From contig JAPXFQ010002706.1 in the NCBI GenBank assembly GCA_028564705.1, forward strand, positions 1,922,001 through 1,986,000: a DNA stretch of 64,000 nt, in the 5' to 3' direction. The DNA is from Apricaphanius iberus (Eukaryota; Chordata; Actinopteri; Cyprinodontiformes; Aphaniidae). The notes beneath the pieces are model-generated. The model was not told the origin of the DNA. It saw nothing but the letters and a program-made list of their open reading frames with translations, and made no database searches. Position numbers and translations under genes: made by a program. This document shows positions 33,831-45,700 of the stretch, piece after piece; position 1 is the stretch's first letter, and each line of letters opens with the position of its first letter.

Positions 33831-34860
33831 GAAGATTCCATGCATCGATCGGCGGAGCCTGATTCGACCACCATTCTCAGGGTTGAATCTTCGCAGATGA
33901 CACAAGCATCATTTGGTTGAGGTATTTACAGGATGCCAGTCATTCACAGTTACATGAGGTTTTAAAAGTCTTTAAATATAAATCTGCAAATCTAAATGTT
34001 TAAGGAGTAGGAATTTGATCAACATGACCACACAAGTCTGTGAAGTCACAAGACAGAGTATTTGAGTTTTACTTCTCTCATATTTCACACTGCATAACCA
34101 CTAAAGAGCAGTATTTTATGCAATTTTAGCATAAGCAGGCAGAGACCAATGAATTGGTACTCGGGGCAGACATAGAAGTGCCGTAAACTACCATCTCTAA
34201 GACGGTGTACGGACAAACCAAACCAAACACTGACAACAACAACTCAAATGATAACTAAAGAACATGACTACATTTGAACATAAATTATAATGTAAAATGG
34301 AGAAATTCTGCGATTAACATAAACACATTACCCATAAGTCTTTGCAGCATACAAATGTCCCCGCACAGCCTGCACACATAGATCAGTCAACCATCGGCCG
34401 ACCATAGAAATATTCAACAGTTATGATTCTAATGTGTAAATCCTTGGTTTGAGATACCTCTACAAAATACCAGCTACAGTTGGAAACCTGAAGAATTACA
34501 GGAAACGTTTGTCTTTTGTCAATGCCAACCAACGTTACATTGCAAAGTATTGAGATGAACTTTTGTTATTGACTAGGGCCAGGCAGTATACTGAAAATTT
34601 ACTGATACCTTTTATCCTGTGTCTGTAAATTCTGAATTTTAGTGGCACTCATGCCCCTTTAAGAATTGAGTTCTGAGGTTAAGTCACATTACTACGTACA
34701 GCCATGTGACTTCATCCCATCCAAAAGGGAACTGTACTGTCAATGTCGCAACTGGGGCCACGATTAGGCCTGTTTTAGATTATGGGTGAATAGTTTTTAG
34801 AAGGGCCTCAAAAGCTGTGTTTCATCATTTGAATTGTGTGCAGACTAAGGCCTTAAAAAT
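33830..34860 (+). other. Intronic stretch, mostly unassigned
   Basis: An ACTAGGGCCAGGCAGTATAC motif at 34574 looks like a transposon terminus of the CTAGGGC type. No coding segment was recognised. Confidence 0.4.
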
Positions 34861-35238
34861 ATGTTGTCGGGTATTCAGATCTACCTCGATTCCAGCATTG
34901 CTGGTTGAAATCGGAGGGTGCTGGCCTGGAAAAATCCAGACCCTAATTTATTAAGGTTAAGGGTCTGGCAACAAGTAATGACAAGGGCCTAACTTGAGGG
35001 GTGGAACCAAGCGTGCATTTAAAACTCAACATGCAAGTGGATAATGCCACGACCAATCACAACAATACACGGTGTTACTCCCCATACGCTTTGCTACCAG
35101 CCGAACTAATTGGTAGATTAAACTCTTGCCGTATCCAGTTAGAAAAAGAGTAAAAATGTCCTTCTTGGAAAGGAACGATTCAAGCACGAATTTCTGTTTG
35201 TCTTTTAGATGAAAATCCAAGTCTAACTTATTCATTGC
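34860..35238 (-). mobile_element. Fragment of a helicase-bearing DNA transposon
   Basis: The segment CCAGACCCTAATTTATTAAG ... AAGGGTCTGGCAACA (34939-34973) is an inverted motif typical of fish elements whose coding part includes a RecQ-like helicase; a helicase fragment follows on the minus strand. Cut on the right by the L2 at 35239. Confidence 0.5.
35026..35238 (-). pseudogene. RecQ-like helicase fragment (Walker A)
   Basis: Reads LKDKQKFVLESFLSKKDIFT then LFLTGYGKSLIYQLVRLVAK. The T-G-Y-G-K-S box is the Walker A (motif I) of RecQ-family helicases and the preceding Q-containing helix is motif 0-like. The open frame continues rightwards into L2 sequence as a false N terminus. All later helicase motifs are missing. 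Confidence 0.55.
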
Positions 35239-35329
35239 AGGACCCCCTGCAGGACACACCCCCTGCCACCAGTCAAGGCCAGCAGGAGAAATCGAGGAAC
35301 ACGCTATGGATGGGAAAAAAAGCAAAAAG

Positions 35330-36160
35330 AAACATAGCTAAGGTTCTGATTATTCATGATGGCTCCATAAATAGGATTGAAAACTTCTCTAGCCACAACA
35401 CTAACATCCACTGTTTCTATAAGACAAATTATGGAAAAGATCCCCTCTATTCTTGCTCTTCACACTGGAATACACACACTGATCATACATGCTGGCTCTT
35501 ATGACATCAGCCTATTCCAGAGTGAAGTCTTAAGAGCTGATGTATCACAACTGCTCTTTGCCCTAAACCAGCTCAATATCTCATACACCTGGATGTCTGG
35601 CCCAGTTCCAGAAGGTAAGGATGAACGGTTTTCTAGAATCAGGTCTCTTCACAATTGGATGAAAATAAAATGCCTTGAAACTTCTATTGAATATGTGAGC
35701 AACTTTAAAGTCTTTTGATCGGTGTCTCTTCTATTCAAAGAAAATCAGTGCTATCTCAACGGAGCTGGAATTAAACTACTGGCTGCTAATATCTTTGTAT
35801 TTGTACAACACTCCTCCAAGACTGTCTAAACAAAGCTTACCCAAGGTCAGCGCCTCAACTCAGCCCACAGATAAGCTGCCAGACGGCGCCTCCAACTTCA
35901 AACAGCCTGGGAGAGTCTCAAAACAAGGTTCACCAAAGGTCAGCGCGTCAGCACAGCATGTTGATAATAATAGACCATTAGACGGGGCATCCAGCCTCTC
36001 ACAGACTTCTGACAACGACAATGATGACTCAGCAAAACTCAGCTCACTCATAAAATTCTGCAAAAAATTACAGGAACAAATCATTAAAGGAACTCCGCTA
36101 ACTCCAAGATTCTCACTCAGGTCAATTGGACAAGATGATTCTCCCATCTCTGAAGTTTGA
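35330..36160 (+). pseudogene. L2 ORF1 with SGNH-esterase-like domain
   Basis: The order of blocks in two frames is: AKVLIIHDGSINRIENF (with the G-S nucleophile-like element), then after a frameshift LIIHAGSYDISLFQSEVL, matching the G-T-N-D-I block of SGNH hydrolases, with the Asn changed, then WMSGPVPEGKDERFSRI. A last segment LIKFCKKLQEQIIKGTPLTP (36041-36100) is the ORF1 tail. Esterase-like ORF1 proteins are known in CR1/L2 elements. Confidence 0.7.
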
Positions 36161-36299
36161 TGTCTTCGGATGCAAGACATAACTCCAAGAAAACTCTTCA
36201 ACCAGCACATGTCTGGTTACCGAGAAAATTGCATTCCTGTGATTATAAGCAGAAGAACGTACAAATGCAAATCCCCCTGCATTATGTCAAATCTCATAA

Positions 36300-36930
36300 A
36301 TATCACCTGTCAGAGTAATTTTAAAACTACCAACGAATCTCTTAAATTGGCGTTACTCAATATTCGATCCTTATCAAATAAATCTTTCCTAATTAATGAC
36401 TTTATTAATAATCATAATTTACAGGCTCTGTTTTTATCTGAAACTTGGTTAGATGCAAAAAATGAAAGATCCTCAATGTTGGAAGCCACTCCTCCTAACT
36501 ATAGCTTTCTAACTGAAAGCATGAAAGAAAGAAGAGGGGGACTGGGAACAAAACAAAAAAACACTGAACTTTAAAAAGATATCTCTGGGCACATTTCACT
36601 CCTTCAAATACCTTGCTACAGAGCTAAAAGAGCCGAACAAGATCTTATTCATAAATATGTACAAACACCCCAAAGCTAGCTCAAACTTCATTAATGACCT
36701 CAATGACCTTCTTTCTGTAATATGTATTGAATATGACCAACTAATTATTGTGGGAGATCTGAACCTTCATACTGACAACCCCCAGGATAGACGGACTAAA
36801 ACACTAAGTGATACTCTCATAACTTTGGTCTAACCCAACATGTCAATCAGCCAACACACAAACAAGGTCACACTTTAGACCCAATCATTAGCAAAGGACT
36901 GAAAATCTCTAACATCTCCATAGTGGATGT
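36300..36930 (+). pseudogene. L2 ORF2 endonuclease fragment
   Basis: Reads KLALLNIRSLSNKSFLINDF, then LQALFLSETWLDAKNE with the catalytic Glu of the ETW motif, NYSFLTESMKERRGG, and after frameshifts YLATELKEPNKILFINMY and QLIIVGDLNLHTDNPQDR, the G-D-x-N motif. These are APE-endonuclease hallmarks in order. No reverse transcriptase follows. Confidence 0.78.
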
Positions 36931-36932
36931 TG

Positions 36933-38057
36933 CACAGGCAAGGATATTGTGGCCACTAAAATTGCACCTAAATTAACAATTTATAGGATTATCACGAACT
37001 TGAAGGAAAGAGGTTCAATTCTTGTTAAGAAGGCTTCAGGGCGTCCAATAAAGTCCAGCAAGTCTCCTAAAGAGGATTCAGCTGCAGGATCGGAATCCCA
37101 CCAATGCAGAACTTGCTCAGGAATGACAGCAGGCAGGTGTGAGCACATCTGCACGCACAGTGAGGTGAAGACTTGTGGAAGATGGCCTGGTGTCAAGAAG
37201 GGCAGCAAAGAAGCCACTTATCTCAAAAAAAACCATCAGGAACAGATTGATCTAATGCAGAAAGTATGGTGAATGGCCTGCTGAGGACTGGGGCAAAGTC
37301 ATATTCTCCGATGAAGCCTCTTTCCGATTGTTTGGGGCATCTGGAAAAAGGCTTGTCCGGAGAAGAAAAGGTGAGCTCTACCATTAGTCCTGTGTCATGC
37401 CAACAGTAAAGCACCCTGAGACCATTCATGTATGGGGTTGCATCTCATCCAAGGGAGTGGGCTCAATTACAATTTTGCCCAAAAACACAGCAATGAATAA
37501 AGAATGGTACCAAAACACCCTCCAACAGCTACTTCTTCCAACAATCCAACTACAGTTTGGTGAAGAACAATGCAGTTTCTAGCATGATGGAGCACCGTGC
37601 CATAAGGCAAAACTGATAACTTAGTGGGTCGGGGACCAAAACCTTGAAATTTTGGGTCCATGGCCTGAAAACTTCCCAGATCTTAATCCCATTGAGAACT
37701 TGTGGTCAATCCTCAAGAGGAGGGTGGACAAACAAAAACCCACTAATTCTAACAAACTCCAAGAAGTGATTATGAAAGAATGGGTTGCTATCAGTCTGGA
37801 TTTGGCCCAGAAGTTGATTGAGAGCATGCTCAGTCGAATTGCAGAGGTCCTGAAAAATAAGGGCCAACAATGCTAATACTGTCCCTTTGCATAAATGTCA
37901 TGTAAGTGTCGATAAAAGCCTTTAATTATATATAATTCTAATTATATTTCAGTACATCACAGAAACAACCGAAATAAAAGATCTAAATGCTGTTTAGCAG
38001 CAAACTTTGTGCAAACTAAGATTTGTGTCATCCTCAAAACTTCTGGCCACAACTGTA
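36933..38057 (+). mobile_element. Tc1-like element, left end lost
   Basis: Transposase sequence runs from about 36933. The right arm ends TTCTGGCCACAACTGTA at 38057, whose reverse complement (TACAGTTGTGGCCAGAA) is the usual terminus of this Tc1 family. The left arm is absent, lost at the junction with the L2. Confidence 0.8.
36949..37876 (+). pseudogene. Tc1 transposase remnant, several frames
   Basis: Blocks in order: N-terminal helix-turn-helix remains (YRIITNLKERGSILVKKASG RP), CRTCSGMTAG-like frame-damaged middle, then after a shift HPETIHVWGCISSKGVGSIT and the C-terminal NPIENLWSILKRRVDKQKP, which keeps the third acidic residue (E of P-I-E-N-L-W). At least two frameshifts and an internal stop are present. 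Confidence 0.8.
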
Positions 38058-38059
38058 TA

Positions 38060-39650
38060 TGGACACCCTTATGTTTGAACATAGTGTTTGTTTTGGACAA
38101 TCCTTGATGAGCACAGAAGAATAACAAAACACTGCTCAGGTTCAGAATGGGGGGGGGGGATTCCTCCTAGCTACACCTCTACAGGTCTCACCGTCAGTGA
38201 CCATGTGCTTTAAATGTCCCTCCAACCTTATTCTGTCAAAGAAGCAGCTCAGCCTGTCTGTTTCTCAAGCATCAGATGATACTTTATTTCTGTGAATCTC
38301 AGCAACCATGTGCATTGTTTGTCATGCCAGGACAACATACTGAACACAGTAGGGCATTGTCTACTGGCCTAGAACGTGAACTGTCACCAAAGGACAGAAT
38401 CAATTCTTTTCTTCTAGTTTGATGGAAGAACTGTTACATTGTCATGTACACCACACTTTGCTGTGTATCCAAAGCTGTGTGGTAGCGGTAGTGTGGCAGT
38501 GATTTATTTTCAGTAGATAAATTTTTTTTCCAAGTATTTTCTAAAAGTTAATGTATATTTATACACAATGATGTGTGGTTTAAAAACCTAACGTTTGTCT
38601 TGCTAAAAAATAAAATAAATTATGATGGGTAGAGCTGTTGAAATTACTCATTTAATTTATGCATCCCCATGCGGACACAAACAATGCTGCAATCCGGCAG
38701 AATTCCGCCATAATCAATTATAACGTCATATAATTATCCCTCGCTACCCCAAAAGCCACAGCCCCACACCTACCCCCCATCGCCGCTGCCTTCTTCCACA
38801 TAGGGGCCAACAAGTGCAGCTTCGCCTTTGCTAAGATCCACTGCGTTCATGGCAGTATGGTAATATTTTTGCCACCAGCTTGAGAATACAATGATCAATC
38901 TGTGCACACAGTGATGCCTGCTCTGCTCTCATGTGTGAGTGCATGCTCACTCAAACGTGTCAGCCCTCGCACTCTGTGTCTGCTGCCACGTGGCTCAGGG
39001 CTCTCAGACTACATGATACTACAAAACAGAACCAGCAAACTTCATAAATATGGGCCTGCAGTGAACCTGCCCCTACCCCGCAACCCTGCAGAGGATGGAC
39101 AGGTATAAATAATAAAAATAATACTTGAATCTTGTAGTCTAAGACAATGTAGCAAAGCATACAAATATGATTTATAACTAAGCATTTTTTCTCTAGCCTG
39201 GGTGCCACCTTAACTATTCCCACCGACAACGTGGTCTGGAAGTTCGGTCTGGTATTCCTCCGTTGAGGAGCAATCATGCCCTTTAAGAGAGGAACAGATG
39301 ATGTCCGTTGCTCTGCTCTATGTCACATACTTCTGTTGCTCTGATTGGTTATAGGTCTATCCAATTGAGAGCAGAGGCATTTTTTTCCTGGTTCGGTTAA
39401 AACGCCCCATAATCACAGCCAAATGGAGCATTATCAGACTCACATCCTGATTAGAATTGAGTATGGCTACATAAGGCTATTTTTTCTCATGTATAAAAAC
39501 TGCTTCTTTTCTGCTTCATTTAAGGGACATCTATATTGTATAAATGTGCTGTAGATTTTTTTAGAGAAACACAGTCTTCATCCGACCCATTTATCAATTA
39601 TTGTTGGATAAGAATACAAGACCATTACACAAAAAAACTAGTTGAAATAC
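38060..39650 (+). other. Intronic stretch, no gene recognised
   Basis: Contains a G9 run at 38150-38159 and a CCTACCCCCCATCGCC tract. Around 39290-39360 the sequence looks like a dispersed repeat. No coding segment is supported. Confidence 0.45.
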
Positions 39651-39679
39651 TATTTAAAAAACTTAATAAAGACTGTCGG

Positions 39680-40215
39680 ATGGAGGTCCGGGAGGTAGAT
39701 CCGGCTGTCTGGTCCGGGGCCTGGGCTGGTTGCTCTTGCCACTTTGGCAATCCCTTTACTGCAGCCCGCCAAGAAATGGGTCATTTCCCCCCGAACTCAC
39801 CGAGAGAACCCTCGGCGCCAACTGCTCATTGCTCCAGTCCCAGGGAAAATCTGCCAAACATCTATCCGTTCCTGGACAACGAGAGTCCTTCTGCCTAGCT
39901 TCAGCCTGCGGACCCGGCACCCACCAAACTCATCATCAGGGACTCCATTATGCACCACGTAAGGATGAAAGGAGTCTGTACTCTGTTTTCCCGGAGCTAC
40001 GGTATTGGACATTGCTGAACAGATCTTGGACTTCATCCAACGCCACACAGCTGTGAGTAAAGTTATCATTCATATTGGGACCAATGACATCCGCAAGCAG
40101 CAGTCTGAACTTCTCAAGCAGGATTTCATCCACCTTTTTAATCTTTTAAAAAACACACGTGTCTGTTTTTGTTTCTATCCCCCCTCCCATCATCGGCAGA
40201 GGAACTGGACGTTTT
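39680..40215 (+). pseudogene. L2 ORF1 remnant with GTND block
   Basis: An N-terminal Pro/Ser-rich region (MEVREVDPAVWSGAWAGC) leads to SKVIIHIGTNDIRKQQSELL in another frame. The G-T-N-D-I box is the SGNH-esterase block III and is intact here, unlike in the copy at 35330. Frameshifts separate the parts. Confidence 0.7.
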
Positions 40216-40659
40216 AGCGGACTCCTCTCAACAATTGGCTATCCTCCACCACATGCAATATTGGTTTTATAGATATTTTTAAAATTTTCTGGTGCAGGAG
40301 ACACCTTTTTGGGGCAGACGGGTTCCATCTTAACGGACAAGGCAACCGGAATCTGACAACGTGCCTGGCCTGCCCACGGCCCCCTCTGTCTACCACACCG
40401 GCTGCAAATGGTCCTGACCCCTCTTCTGCCCTTTCTGCCACATCTTGATGTCTAACTGAACCTGGCTCTTATCAATGCTGCCCTGATTTTAAAAGTAAAT
40501 CACATATTGGACTTGGACCTTGCACTACATCATTTATACCAGTCGTAATCAGCAGAGAGCGAACAAATAATCATAAACTGAACAAACGTAACCCCAATAA
40601 TCTCAAACCATTACTAAAACTGCCATTTTCAGTAAGTCATGCAGTCATTCCATTTCCAG

Positions 40660-41130
40660 CCACTGTTCATATGGCACTTTTAAATGTTCACTCTTTGCTG
40701 GACAAAACGTTTGTAATAAATTGTTTTAAACCATAATCTTCTTTTTTTGTTTTGTTACGGAAATGTGGCTGAGTGCAGATGCTCCTGTTGTTCTACAGAG
40801 GCCTCCCCACCAAATTTTTATTTCACCTATTTGACGAGGAGTAGTCAAAGGGAAGGTGGAACTGCTTTTTTAAATTCATCAACCATTTCTGCCAAAAATG
40901 TTTTATTTGAACATTTTAGCACCTTTGAATATACTGCAACTGTTTTTAGCACTTCTCGGATTTTATTTCACAATTCATAGGCCTCCTAAAAAGAGTGTAC
41001 TTTTTATTGAAGAATTCTCAGAGTTTTTATCAATTCTGCATAAGTCCTTTGAAAGGATAATTTTAGCTGGTGATTTTAAGCTACATGTGTATAACCTTTT
41101 AGATCCTTTATCAACAGACTTTTATTAATA
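40660..41130 (+). pseudogene. L2 endonuclease remnant
   Basis: Scattered frames give LLNVHSLLDKTFVINCF, ETW-like TEMWLSADAPV, and RPPKKSVLFIEEFSEFLSIL followed by ERIILAGDFKLHVYN, where the canonical G-D-x-N reads G-D-F-K. Many stops. Confidence 0.65.
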
Positions 41131-41509
41131 TATTCTGAATTACATTCATTTTAATCAACATGTCAACCAGCCGACTCACAACAGAGTCCTCTGTTGTTGA
41201 CTTGGCTGTCTCTGACCACTACTGTGTTATTTTTAATATCACCAGTTTTATCCAGCAGGAGACCAGTAAGAACTGTAAGGAAAAGTCATCTAACCGCTGA
41301 AGTGGCTGCTGGTTTTCTTGAATTTTTCAAAAAGATCTCTGCTATCCCTTTACTTGCATCTTGTGATCTTAGTCACTTATTTTAACAGTAGAGTTCCAAC
41401 TGCTCTCGACCTACTTTCTCCACTCAAAGGCAAAAAATCTACAGTCAAAACATGCATCACCATAGATAAATTAAAACTTAAAAAAACAAAAAACTAACCC
41501 TAAAGACAA

Positions 41510-41715
41510 ATTGCAGTGTGGTAGAGAGAAAACGGAGTGTGACAGTGTGGAGGTCCTGTCACTGTGGTTCCGATAGATCACGTGCCCCGGCTGCTTGGCC
41601 ACAGGGGGATTCCCTTTGGCTGACTGGTTAGCGCACATGACTTTCACCTGGGAGTTGTGGGATCAAATCCCGCCCAGGCCCTCGTTGTGTACCATGCCAC
41701 ACGGAGGAAGAATGA
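41510..41715 (+). repeat. tRNA-derived SINE fragment
   Basis: An A-box-like TGGCTGACTGGTTAGCGCAC (41619-41638) and a B-box-like GGGATCAAATCCCG (41659-41672) lie 20 bases apart, as in a tRNA-derived Pol III promoter. Acceptor-stem pairing is absent and the segment continues beyond tRNA length, so it is a SINE piece, not a tRNA gene. Borders approximate. Confidence 0.5.
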
Positions 41716-42199
41716 GATCACTCAAAAAAGTTTATTTTTCTACAATTGACATTTTTAATCATGATTTTTATGCATTTCAGAAAACTCCGTCAAACACTCT
41801 GAAGTGGGGACCACTTCAGAGGGAAGATAGACACCTTCAGTTATTTTATCCTCTCAAAGTAAGATGGTTTTAGACAATTGTGATTGTTTGTCTCTACAAG
41901 AGAAACACTGGACAGTTTTATCCTGCTGGAGGCTGGGAATCTTGACAAAGTTTTCTCCTCAGTGAGGCCCACCACCTGTTTTTGGACCCACTTCTCACTT
42001 CCTTTAAAAAAAAAATATATATAGATACTTTAGAGACTAAATTTTAACCAATGATGAATTGCTCTTTAGTTGGGGTTTTTTTTTCTTCTGCCGCCTTTAA
42101 AAGGGTGGTGGTGAGGCCCCTGCTGAAAAAGAGCAAATTAGATTTTAAAGATATTAACAACTTTCGAACGGGTATCTATCTTTTTTAAATTTTTAAGCA

Positions 42200-43140
42200 A
42201 AATTTTAGAAAAGCTTGTTCAACTTGATTTTATCAATGTACACAATGTCCTGGAGAAATTTCTGACTGTTTTTAGGGTGAACCAAAACACTGAGACAGCC
42301 CTTCTGAAGATTTTAAGTTATCTTTGAGTAAACTATGATGCATAGAAGGTTACAGTGTTGGTTCTACTGGATCTAAGCCCTGCCTTTGATACAATGGACC
42401 ACACTATGCTTTTAACCCGTTTAAAACAGATCAGCCGCTCTGGTGGTGTTCACAAATGGTTCACAGACAGGACTTTTATGGTACGTTTGGATACCTGTTC
42501 TTCTAAGGTCCACAACATCACATGTGGTGTAGCCCATTGTTCGATTTTAGGCCCAGTGCTTTTTAACCGGTATGAGCTCCCTCTTGGTAGTGTCATCAGA
42601 AGACATGGAGTGAACTTTCACAGTTATGCTGATGATACACAGTTGTACATCTCCAAACAATGTATGGATGCACTTTTTAACTGCATTTAAGATATCAAAT
42701 CCGGATGGCAGAAAACTTTCTCCAACTCAACCAGGACACAGCTGAAGTCTTAGTTATTGGTTCTGAGGCTCATAGAGAGAAACTTTTACCAAAAATGCAG
42801 TCATTGTCTTTTAATCCTTCTCAACAAGTTAAGAACCTTGGTGTGATTTTTGACTCTGACCTGACCTTTATCCCTCATATGAAAAGCCTTACTGAAATAG
42901 TTTTTTATGACTTAACGGACATTGCCAGAATCTTCCTATTCTCTCTCTGGCCAATACAGAGGTGCTGATGCATGCTTTTATCACCAGTAGAATTGATTAC
43001 TGTAATGCTCTGCTTTCTAAAAGTTTACAACTTTTACAAAATTCAGCAACACGTGTCCTGACGAAGACCAGGAGGCGGGAGAACATTACACCACTCTTGC
43101 AATCACTGCATGGCTCCCCGTAGGTTTCAGGATAGATTTT
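42200..43140 (+). pseudogene. L2 reverse transcriptase remnant
   Basis: Frame VLLDLSPAFDTMDHTMLLTR is the first catalytic Asp block (LDLS-AFDT-DH). ITCGVAHCSILGPVLF is the G-V-x-x-x-S-x-L-G-P block with a damaged PQG. NFHSYADDTQLYISKQ keeps the YADD box. Then LQLNQDTAEVLVIGS and QQVKNLGVIFDSDLTFIPHM. C-terminal [10 protein letters not shown] and the block [12 protein letters not shown] follow in broken frames. Confidence 0.82.
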
Positions 43141-43977
43141 TAGGTTCTTTTATTGGTCCATTTTTTTCCATTTTTATAGCCCTCTACTCTGGAACAGGCT
43201 GCCAGAGGACTTTAGGGCTACAGAGGACGTTCATGTTTTTAAGAGCAACCTCATGACTCCAGGGTTTCTGCGGGGTTGTAAAAGGTAGTAAAAGGTAGTA
43301 AATTAAATTGTGCCAAATTAAGGCCAGTAAAAAGTAGTAAACGTCATCTGACGAGGTAGTTAATTTTCAAAGCCCCATCTAATTGAGTCTTTATATATTT
43401 CAATTAGGGTAACTTACGTGTGAAGACCTATTTCTTTACTAAACTTGCATTTTCATGTTCAGTAGGACCTGAGTAAATGGAATGGCGCACGTAGGGCGGC
43501 TCAAGCTAGTACCTTAGCTGGGCGTCAAACCTCTGCTCCGTGCAAGTTTACCAAGTAAATATGGGCAAAAGTTTTCTGACCTCTGGTTGGAGGACGCTCG
43601 ATTTAAACACTCGCTTAGGCCAGTAGGTAGAAATGCCGAGAAGCTTTTTGCAAAGTTTGCAAGAAAACTATAAATATTACCTGGATGGGTGTGAAGGCGG
43701 TTAATTCCCACAGGGAGTCCACTAGCCACCAAGCTAGGATGCGGGGACGTAACACTTAGCTGGTGCTGTTTGCGCTGGACCAACGGCTGCATCGACACCA
43801 TCAACCTCGCCTGCTCACTCCTCGCTATCCACTGCTAGTAATCCTACCACCAGCATACAGACCAAAAAACAAATGGACATACACATTCGTTTTTTGGAGA
43901 ACGGTTGTGTCCGCTCGAGGTAATTTGGCTCACAATTTCTGGGGCATGGCAGAGTTGAAGATCAATCGCAGCACATC

Positions 43978-44112
43978 ATCCATCCATCCATCCATCCATC
44001 TTCTTAACCGCTTATCCAATTCAGGGTCACGGGGCAGCTGGAGCCTATCCCAGCAATTATCAGGCGTTAGGCAGGGTACACCCTGAACAGGACGCCAGTC
44101 TGTTGCAGGGCC
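43978..44112 (-). mobile_element. 135-bp retroposon with (GATG)n tail and 10-bp duplication
   Basis: GCAGCACATC occurs perfectly at both flanks (43968-43977 and 44113-44122). On the minus strand the insert runs from GGCCCTGCAACAGACTGGCG to AAGATGGATGGATGGATG, a sequence typical of the 3' end of a common fish retroposon (GGATAAGCGGTTAAGAAGAT). The duplication and repeat tail mark target-primed insertion. Confidence 0.82.
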
Positions 44113-44309
44113 GCAGCACATCAAAGTAAGTTTATTTTCATGTACTTATTGATTAGGGGCGGCATTCAAAATAGCGCCGTTACTAGTTTAACTACATTTC
44201 TCAGTAGCGTCGCTATTTTCTACATCAATTAGCTTTTCAGCACTGAAACTATTTTACTGATGAAGTAACATGGTAGCATTCAAAGAAGCTACATTTCCCA
44301 GCAGAGATT

Positions 44310-45700
44310 CTGCTGTGGTCGGAAGCCGTAACCATGGTGATGGCTCCATGGTTATGCTGGGTCACGTCAAGGGGCAAACTCCGCCCGCAGAATGTGAAGC
44401 CAACGCGGAAGTGACAAAAATTGCAGTTCAGCCCTCATCCGCTGGGGGCTGGCTGCAAAAAGGAGCAACTTCCCATTGACTCCAATGTTAAAAAGGCCAA
44501 CTTTACAGCAAAAATAAACATGTTTACAGCCTGGTTAAAAAAAACATTTTAGGTTAGATAGTTCAGGTTTACCATCATGACGACTCTGAGGGGGGTGAAT
44601 TTTTATCTAACTTCTCCGTTTATTTGTAATTTAATTGTGTAATTATGAATAATTAGGGGCGTGTACTTTTGATTGACAGGTCCGTCTAGGCTAACGCTGG
44701 TGGCTAATGTTGGCTAACTGTAGCTAATAGCTTGCTCCGTAATCTGCTTGCGGAGCTCTTCACGGCCTGGGAATAACATAAAGACTGCAGTCATTTGGTG
44801 TTTCTGAACTCCACTATCAGTTGTCTCTGCAGTTTTTATTCGGGGGAGGCTTCATACCGCCTGAAGCTTAACGAGCTTGGGGGGTCTCTGTCAGGTGGCA
44901 GAGAGGAATGCTGTTCTGGTCGGAGCTTTTATCTCTTTCTACACGCGAGTTGGAGCAGGCGATCGGTCGGGTATCAGCAGAGAAGCAAAGTCGGCAGGAC
45001 CGGGACGCCGCGGCAGACCCGGTCAGGTAGAGCACCTGGAGACTCAAGAGCGGGAGACTGTTACATCAGGCTGGAAGACTACAGAGTTGGACTCTAGACA
45101 GACTGGATGATCGCTGGTTAGATCAGTACTGGTGTGAGGTACACAGCTGGAGGCATAAACTAATGGATGTCTGATGTGAGGTGAGTCAAAGGCCTTTTAT
45201 TTTTTTTAGGGGATCTTAATTTTCATGATGACTTTGTGACTACTTTTAGCTGGGTATGTTGTTAAGATAAGCCGACTAAGTCCTCACCCTCCACCGATGG
45301 TAATGGAAATAACACAATATCAGGCCGTATTGATCTGACCCATTTGGGTCTTATTATATTGATCTGTTTTCTCTACTCGAGATATTTTTGCGTCTAAAGG
45401 GATCGTTGTTGAAAAACGCGGTAAAAGTCTCTCAACCGTGGTCTTCTGGCTGCAACCGGCTGCAGCCTACGTTAGCTTCAGTTAGCTCCCGATTAGCTTC
45501 CCCAGCCTCACAGCGCCACTCTCAGCCCCACCTCTTTGCCCATTTTTGGAGTTTCTGAGAGTGACGAGGCGAGTGACGCGGACAAGATGGCGGCGGTGGG
45601 AACCGCCCAACTGGCCTCATTTTTGCTATTCAGAAACCTATGAGGGACGTACCGGAAGGTTAGCCCATTATTTTATACAGTTTATGGGTCGCGTGCACAG
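44310..45700. repeat. Unclassified fish repeat nested in the 3.8-kb insertion
   Basis: CTTCCCATTGACTCCAATGT and AAAAAGGCCAACTTTACAGC, together with TTTATACAGTTTATGGG near the right side, are phrases of a widespread teleost repeat. Central part is GC-rich (44860-45070). The open frames there have no recognisable domain. Confidence 0.45.

Larger units (their letters stand above)
35239..36932 (+). mobile_element. L2-clade LINE, 5' part (ORF1 and endonuclease)
   Basis: ORF1 with an SGNH-esterase-like domain (35340-36160) is followed by an APE-type endonuclease start (36345-36930). The reverse transcriptase is missing; the element is cut by Tc1 sequence at about 36933. Confidence 0.75.

Noticed and set aside
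41608..41690. tRNA gene
   Set aside because: A- and B-box-like motifs are present but the acceptor and anticodon stems do not pair; better explained as a SINE.
44795..45110. Arg/Gly-rich frames of 77-100 codons in the 3.8-kb insertion
   Set aside because: No domain, located in a repeated GC-rich segment, overlapping frames equally open.
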